From: JBOGOC01 sp050747525
Lineage (GTDB): Bacteria > Acidobacteriota > Polarisedimenticolia > JACPZX01 > DASXTC01
Assembly (NCBI GenBank): GCA_050747525.1
Contig: JBOGOC010000047.1
Span: 1 to 47,831 of the forward strand
Direction: 5' to 3'
DNA length: 47,831 nucleotides
The notes beneath the pieces are model-generated. The model did not search any database and was not told the origin of the DNA. It saw only the letters and a list, made by a program, of their open reading frames with translations. A program made the translations under genes and the position numbers. Positions 44,757 through 47,831 of this stretch are shown piece after piece (position 1 is the first letter of the stretch; every line of letters starts with the position of its first letter).

Positions 44757-44807
44757 GGTGTCCTCCTCTCTCCCGTGATGACATCGGACCACCGAAGACC
44801 GCAGCCG

Positions 44808-44830
44808 TAAAGTCAAGAATCTGGACTTCA
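44808..44830. promoter_or_regulatory. Dyad (operator candidate) between HxlR regulator and FAD oxidase
   Basis: TAAAGTC, 9 bases, GACTTCA: the arms AAGTC/GACTT pair perfectly, with a further T/A pair outside. It lies in the 87-bp divergent spacer, 14 bp before the regulator start. HxlR proteins bind such short dyads next to the genes they control. A TTGACT on the minus strand falls inside the dyad and could be a -35 element for the oxidase gene, although no good -10 is seen. Confidence 0.45.
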
Positions 44831-44843
44831 CAACCGAGGGCAG

Positions 44844-45540
44844 GTGCGCAAGACTGCCGTTGTGAGAAAACTGCCCCATCGCACGTGGCGCGGAGATCTT
44901 CGCCGAGCGCTGGACACCCCTGATCATCCGCAACCTGTACCTCGGCTGCGCAAGCTTCAGCGAGATCCTGGAGGGCGCGCCCGGACTCTCCCGTACCCTG
45001 CTCTCACAGCCGCTCAGGCAGCTCGAACTGCTCGGCGTCGTCGAGTCTGCGGTCAAGCCCGACGGGCGCGGGCACCACTACAAGCTCACGTCCGCGGGCC
45101 ACGATCTCTTCAAGGTCTGCCAGTCGCTCAGCGAGTGGGGTGCGCGCTGGCTCGAGATCGCCCCCGAGAACCTCGACCCCTTCGTGGCTCTGTGGTCGAT
45201 GTGCAACGCGCTCCGCCGGGACCGGCTCCCGGATCGACGCGTCGTCGTCCGCTTCGACTTCACCGGCCGCCCGAGCCGTGAGCGCTACTGGCTGCTCATC
45301 GAGCGCGGAGATACCGAGATCTGCAAGACGCGGCCCGGCGTCGAGGAGGACCTCTACATCACGGCGGAAGCCGAAGCCTTCGTCAAATGGCACGCCGGCC
45401 AGCTCGCCTGGGCCCAGGCCACTCGCGAAGGACGCATCCAGCTCTACGGTCTGCCGTCGCTGGTGAGAGCCTTTCCAACCTGGAACGCCCGCAGCATGTT
45501 CGCCCACATCAGGCCGGCTTCCCGCACCCCGTCTGGCTGA
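44844..45540 (+). pseudogene. HxlR-type transcriptional regulator, single-base frameshift near the start
   Basis: A GTG at 44844 after GAGGG starts MRKTAVVRK. The winged-helix body is in another frame: CPIARGAEIFAERWTPLIIR, NLYLGCASFSEILEGAPGLS, LLSQPLRQLELLGVVESAVK and YKLTSAGHDLFK. A C-terminal sterol-carrier-like part ends at TGA 45540. One A too many in AAAA (near 44865) explains it: with AAA it reads MRKTAVVRNCPIARGAEIF without a break, and the 697-bp length is one base over. No other start codon is available in the body's frame before the helix-turn-helix. If intact in the cell it would be about 231 residues and regulate the divergent FAD oxidase in response to a thiol or quinone signal. 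Confidence 0.8.
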
Positions 45541-45639
45541 CGTTCAGCGTAACGCGCGGCGGGAGGAGGCCCAACACCCCTAAGAACAGCTACGCCCCGT
45601 CCGAGGCGTGCCGTCGGAGGCGTTGCCGAGCGGGCCGAG

Positions 45640-45655
45640 GCCGGCGGAAGCCGGC
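45640..45655 (+). other. Hairpin with GGAA tetraloop
   Basis: GCCGGC, GGAA, GCCGGC: a perfect 6-bp stem closed by a GNRA-type tetraloop. It lies 100 bp after the HxlR stop. No U-tract follows, so it is not a classical terminator. It may belong to a transcript structure or be part of a degraded tRNA-like sequence. Confidence 0.4.
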
Positions 45656-45895
45656 AGCCACCACTAAGGGCACGAGAAGAAAGACGAGGAAGGCAAGAAG
45701 GAGACGAGCCGAAGGACGGGGCACGAACCCTCCAGCACGAAGACACACGACTCGTTCAAGGGGACGCTATATAGCTTCGGAAACGCCCCCACACCGCCCA
45801 GCCCTGTCAAGGGATTTCAGGAAAGGTCGCCGCCAAAGACTGCTGGTCCGGCAACACACGATGTTCAGCGCATAGCATCTGCGATGTCGCCCACC

Positions 45896-45914
45896 GTTGA
45901 TAAGATGTTGATAA
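45896..45914 (+). repeat. Direct repeat GTTGATAA x2, 11-bp period
   Basis: Two identical copies of GTTGATAA (45896-45903 and 45907-45914) are spaced one helical turn apart, directly before the preferred start of the TIR-like gene. They could be an operator for this gene, or part of its promoter (TTGATA resembles a -35). If translation started at the upstream ATG at 45884, they would be coding. Confidence 0.4.
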
Positions 45915-45931
45915 CGAGGCATCATTCGAGA

Positions 45932-47359
45932 ATGAACCGCGTCGTATTCTACTCCTGGCAGTCCGACCTACCGAATCGCTGCAACAGGGGCTTTATCCAA
46001 ACTGCGCTAGAACAAACTGCCGCCGAGATCACAGCTGATAATAACGTTGCCGTCGAGCCCGTTGTAGATCGAGACACCCAGAATGTACCTGGCTCACCAG
46101 ACATAGCCTCAACTATCTTTACCAAGATCGTTGCCGCGGATGTCTTTGTTGCAGATGTGTCTATCACAACCCGGGCCAGAGGAAAGAGGCCTACTCCAAA
46201 CCCGAACGTCCTAATCGAGTTGGGGTACGCCCTCAAAGCCCTCGGACCGGAACGAGTCATTCTGGTGTTCAACCGCTCATTCGGCAAGATAGAGGAACTG
46301 CCATTCGATCTCCGAAGCAGACGAGTCTTGACATACGAAATGCCTGATGTTGACGCTGAACGTTCGCGGGAACGCGGGACGCTAAAGAGTCAGTTCAAAG
46401 ACGCACTCTCGACCGCACTTTCACACCTGCCACCAGAACCCCCGCGCGCTCGAGACCTGGCAGTTCACGCGGTCGAATCTTTACAGCCTAACAGGGTTGT
46501 CGTAGTCCGGCGGACACTTGAAGGAATACTGCAACAGCTCGATCGTCTTGAACCCCCGAAGCCTCGAGACGGCGGCACGGCAGACCAACTGATTGATGCT
46601 ATCCGTAAGACACAAGATGTAATCGCTGACTTCTCAAAGCTCGTTGAGATGGTCGCGATCATGGACGACTTGGACGCGGGCATTGAAGTCTATCGTTGGT
46701 TCGGGAAGCTATTCCAACGATATGACCTCCCCGCCGGTTTCACCGGTTCCTATAACCATGGCGATCATGATTTTTTCAAGTTTGTAGGACACGAGATGTT
46801 CGTTTCTTTCGTTGCATTCCTACTGAGAGAACAGCGATGGGATACTCTTGCAAAACTCTTAGACGAGCCCATTCCGATGAAGTACATTCCAAATCATGGG
46901 CCTGGAAGTGTTGAATGGGACTTTGCATCGGAACATCTAGCGCTTCTCGCTGATGAATCGCAGAGGCGTCACCGCGTATCGCTACATTCAGATCTTCTGA
47001 AGGAACGACATTCAGATGAGGGAGGACTCGCAGCGCTACTGTCCCTAAACGATTTCGCCGAAGCTGATTTCTTTCTTTTCCTGATGAGTCTGTCGCTCTC
47101 GGACGACACAGGGCTTGGCCTTCGATACTGGAGGGCATGGAGCTGCTTGTATCTCCGAAACGCGCCAGTGTTTGTACGGCATGCCGAACGCAAGCGAGTT
47201 GCTGAACCACTCATGAGGCTATTCAAGAGATCAAGCATTGATGATTTAAGGAAGTTCTTGACAGAACATGGGCCCAGAATCGCTAGACTATTTGGTCATC
47301 ACGGCTTGTGGGGCAGCCCGATCCCGGAGAAGGATATCGGAAGGGTAGGGACTCGCTAG
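45932..47359 (+). CDS. TIR-like/nucleotide-binding domain protein with unknown C-terminal domain
   Basis: A 475-residue protein. Residues 1-150 form a Rossmann-like domain of the TIR-like/nucleoside-deoxyribosyltransferase-like class: VVFYSWQSDLPNRCNRGFIQ, EPVVDRDTQNVPGSPDIAST, AADVFVADVSITT and PTPNPNVLIELGYALKALG. Glu96 in that last motif is at the place of the catalytic or nucleotide-contacting glutamate. Such domains are common in predicted bacterial conflict (anti-phage) proteins, where they cleave NAD or sense nucleotides. Residues 190-475 are helical and unrecognised, the presumed sensor or partner-binding part. The gene is visibly AT-richer, with different codon use, and is intact, unlike many neighbours. 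The ATG at 45932 fits the domain start; 45884 is possible. It faces a nuclease-like gene 36 bp away. Confidence 0.7.
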   Translation: MNRVVFYSWQSDLPNRCNRGFIQTALEQTAAEITADNNVAVEPVVDRDTQNVPGSPDIASTIFTKIVAADVFVADVSITTRARGKRPTPNPNVLIELGYALKALGPERVILVFNRSFGKIEELPFDLRSRRVLTYEMPDVDAERSRERGTLKSQFKDALSTALSHLPPEPPRARDLAVHAVESLQPNRVVVVRRTLEGILQQLDRLEPPKPRDGGTADQLIDAIRKTQDVIADFSKLVEMVAIMDDLDAGIEVYRWFGKLFQRYDLPAGFTGSYNHGDHDFFKFVGHEMFVSFVAFLLREQRWDTLAKLLDEPIPMKYIPNHGPGSVEWDFASEHLALLADESQRRHRVSLHSDLLKERHSDEGGLAALLSLNDFAEADFFLFLMSLSLSDDTGLGLRYWRAWSCLYLRNAPVFVRHAERKRVAEPLMRLFKRSSIDDLRKFLTEHGPRIARLFGHHGLWGSPIPEKDIGRVGTR

Positions 47360-47395
47360 AGCCAGGACTGCCTGGAACTACATCGTAGATGCACA

Positions 47396-47831
47396 TCAAA
47401 AGCCGGGCACAATAATCACGTCTACAATGCCTTCAACGGTCTTGAGTGCTTCCACGAACGCACGTGGGTCCCTGAGTTTGTGCGTAGCATCGTAGATCAG
47501 GGCAACAAGGCACTGATAACCTGAAGCACTCGCAAGATATCCAGGAACATCAGCAAGAATCTCCTCTTGGATGTTGCCTGGATTCGTTGATTCACCGATG
47601 AATTTGACCTCTATCAAGCTCTGGATTTCTGGGATGCCGAAGTCAGGACGGTACGCCTTGAGGCCGAATCGCGGAAGAGTTTCTTCCCGCTGAACACGCT
47701 CGAACGTAAATGCTCGCCCAGCCCCGATGTTGCCCCTGGCGGCGAGGCAGACGCCAGAGCTCAGCTTTGGATGGCTTGTGGCAGGGTGACGGTGCCGGGG
47801 TTCGCGATGGCGGCCAGGGCGGCCGAGCGCA
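47396..47831 (-). CDS. PD-(D/E)XK nuclease-like domain protein, C-terminal part (cut by window edge)
   Basis: The minus-strand frame is open from the right edge and ends at TGA 47396. The convincing part reads RGNIGAGRAFTFERVQREET, RFGLKAYRPDFGIPEIQSLI, EVKFIGESTNPGNIQEEILA, DVPGYLASASGYQCLVALIY and VDVIIVPGF. Asp in YRPDFG and Glu-x-Lys in LIEVKF match the catalytic core of PD-(D/E)XK nucleases, in the restriction-enzyme-like group where a VYD-type strand and a Pro-ended tail follow. No start codon precedes the domain in this frame, so the gene begins outside the window, or a frame change lies near 47765, where another frame ends. It is AT-rich up to about 47700, like the TIR-like gene. Confidence 0.6.
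   Translation of the reverse strand, partial: ALGRPGRHREPRHRHPATSHPKLSSGVCLAARGNIGAGRAFTFERVQREETLPRFGLKAYRPDFGIPEIQSLIEVKFIGESTNPGNIQEEILADVPGYLASASGYQCLVALIYDATHKLRDPRAFVEALKTVEGIVDVIIVPGF

Larger units (their letters stand above)
45541..45931. other. Intergenic region without a recognisable gene
   Basis: About 390 bp with no convincing coding frame. It contains a purine-rich plus-strand stretch (about 45665-45720), a segment resembling the 5' half of a tRNA-Ser gene (45616-45641: seven acceptor-like bases, TT, then GCCGAGCGGGCCGAGGC as D-arm) without any matching 3' half, and the GC hairpin at 45640-45655. Base composition falls sharply towards the right. It may be the junction between the chromosome and an acquired segment. 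Confidence 0.5.

Noticed and set aside
17128..45540. Sedentary integron cassette array
   Set aside because: Gene size and orientation fit, but I could not find repeated attC sites or an integrase; only one half-site-like sequence was seen, and several genes overlap by ATGA, which cassettes do not.
45444..45746. 100-codon minus-strand frame in the intergenic region
   Set aside because: It starts inside the HxlR gene's opposite strand, has low-complexity Ser/Arg/Pro content and no homologous pattern.
47762..47831. Alternative minus-strand frame at the right edge ending in LPQAIQS
   Set aside because: Too short to assign; it may be the end of another gene or the shifted start of the nuclease gene, and this cannot be decided within the window.

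Overview
This is a GC-rich bacterial chromosomal window. The first 17 kb and the gene families present fit an uncultured, protein-degrading member of the Acidobacteriota. The clues are an Oar-type TonB-dependent receptor with a carboxypeptidase-regulatory-like domain, a tricorn-like protease, an S9 prolyl-oligopeptidase-type enzyme, a DUF3857/transglutaminase protein, a DmpA-type P1 peptidase, an M28 peptidase, and a Ser/Thr kinase with its membrane part first. The taxonomy is an inference from gene content. I saw no rRNA, complete tRNA, CRISPR array or insertion sequence.

Layout. (1) 1-5662, minus strand: two tandem copies of a translationally coupled outer-membrane pair (small beta-barrel protein plus Oar-like TonB receptor); the second receptor is cut by the left edge. 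(2) 5762-17024: an intact core block with a HAD phosphatase, transglutaminase-like protein, tricorn-like protease (with terminator hairpin), MutS-like ATPase and divergent PyrF on the minus strand, then YqeY and an S9 peptidase on the plus strand. (3) 17.1-44.8 kb: a long accessory stretch, almost all on the minus strand, of short, loosely related genes. They include VOC/glyoxalase proteins, P1 peptidase, DUF1737, DUF1801, methyltransferase, CotH-like kinase, a coupled M28 peptidase/amidohydrolase/hydrolase operon, kinase, hotdog thioesterase, HD protein, DUF1772/NmrA group, three RibD-C/DHFR-like reductases, a quinol-monooxygenase-like protein and a berberine-bridge FAD oxidase. About ten of these genes are frameshifted or reduced to remnants, several by a single base in a homopolymer, whereas the first 17 kb is clean. 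(4) 44.8-45.5 kb: an HxlR-type regulator divergent from the FAD oxidase, with a dyad between them. (5) 45.9 kb to the right edge: a visibly AT-richer segment with a TIR-like/nucleotide-binding protein facing, tail to tail, the end of a PD-(D/E)XK nuclease-like gene. This looks like the edge of a horizontally acquired defence-type locus and is the best candidate for an undescribed system here.

How the genes fit together. Region 1 probably builds two versions of one outer-membrane uptake or binding complex. Region 2 is housekeeping plus peptide breakdown. Region 3 has small operons joined by 4-bp overlaps (M28 > amidohydrolase > alpha/beta hydrolase > VOC; NmrA > DUF1772; RibD-C x2 > monooxygenase > hypothetical), consistent with detoxification and scavenging. 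All functional calls are from sequence motifs alone; no searches were run.
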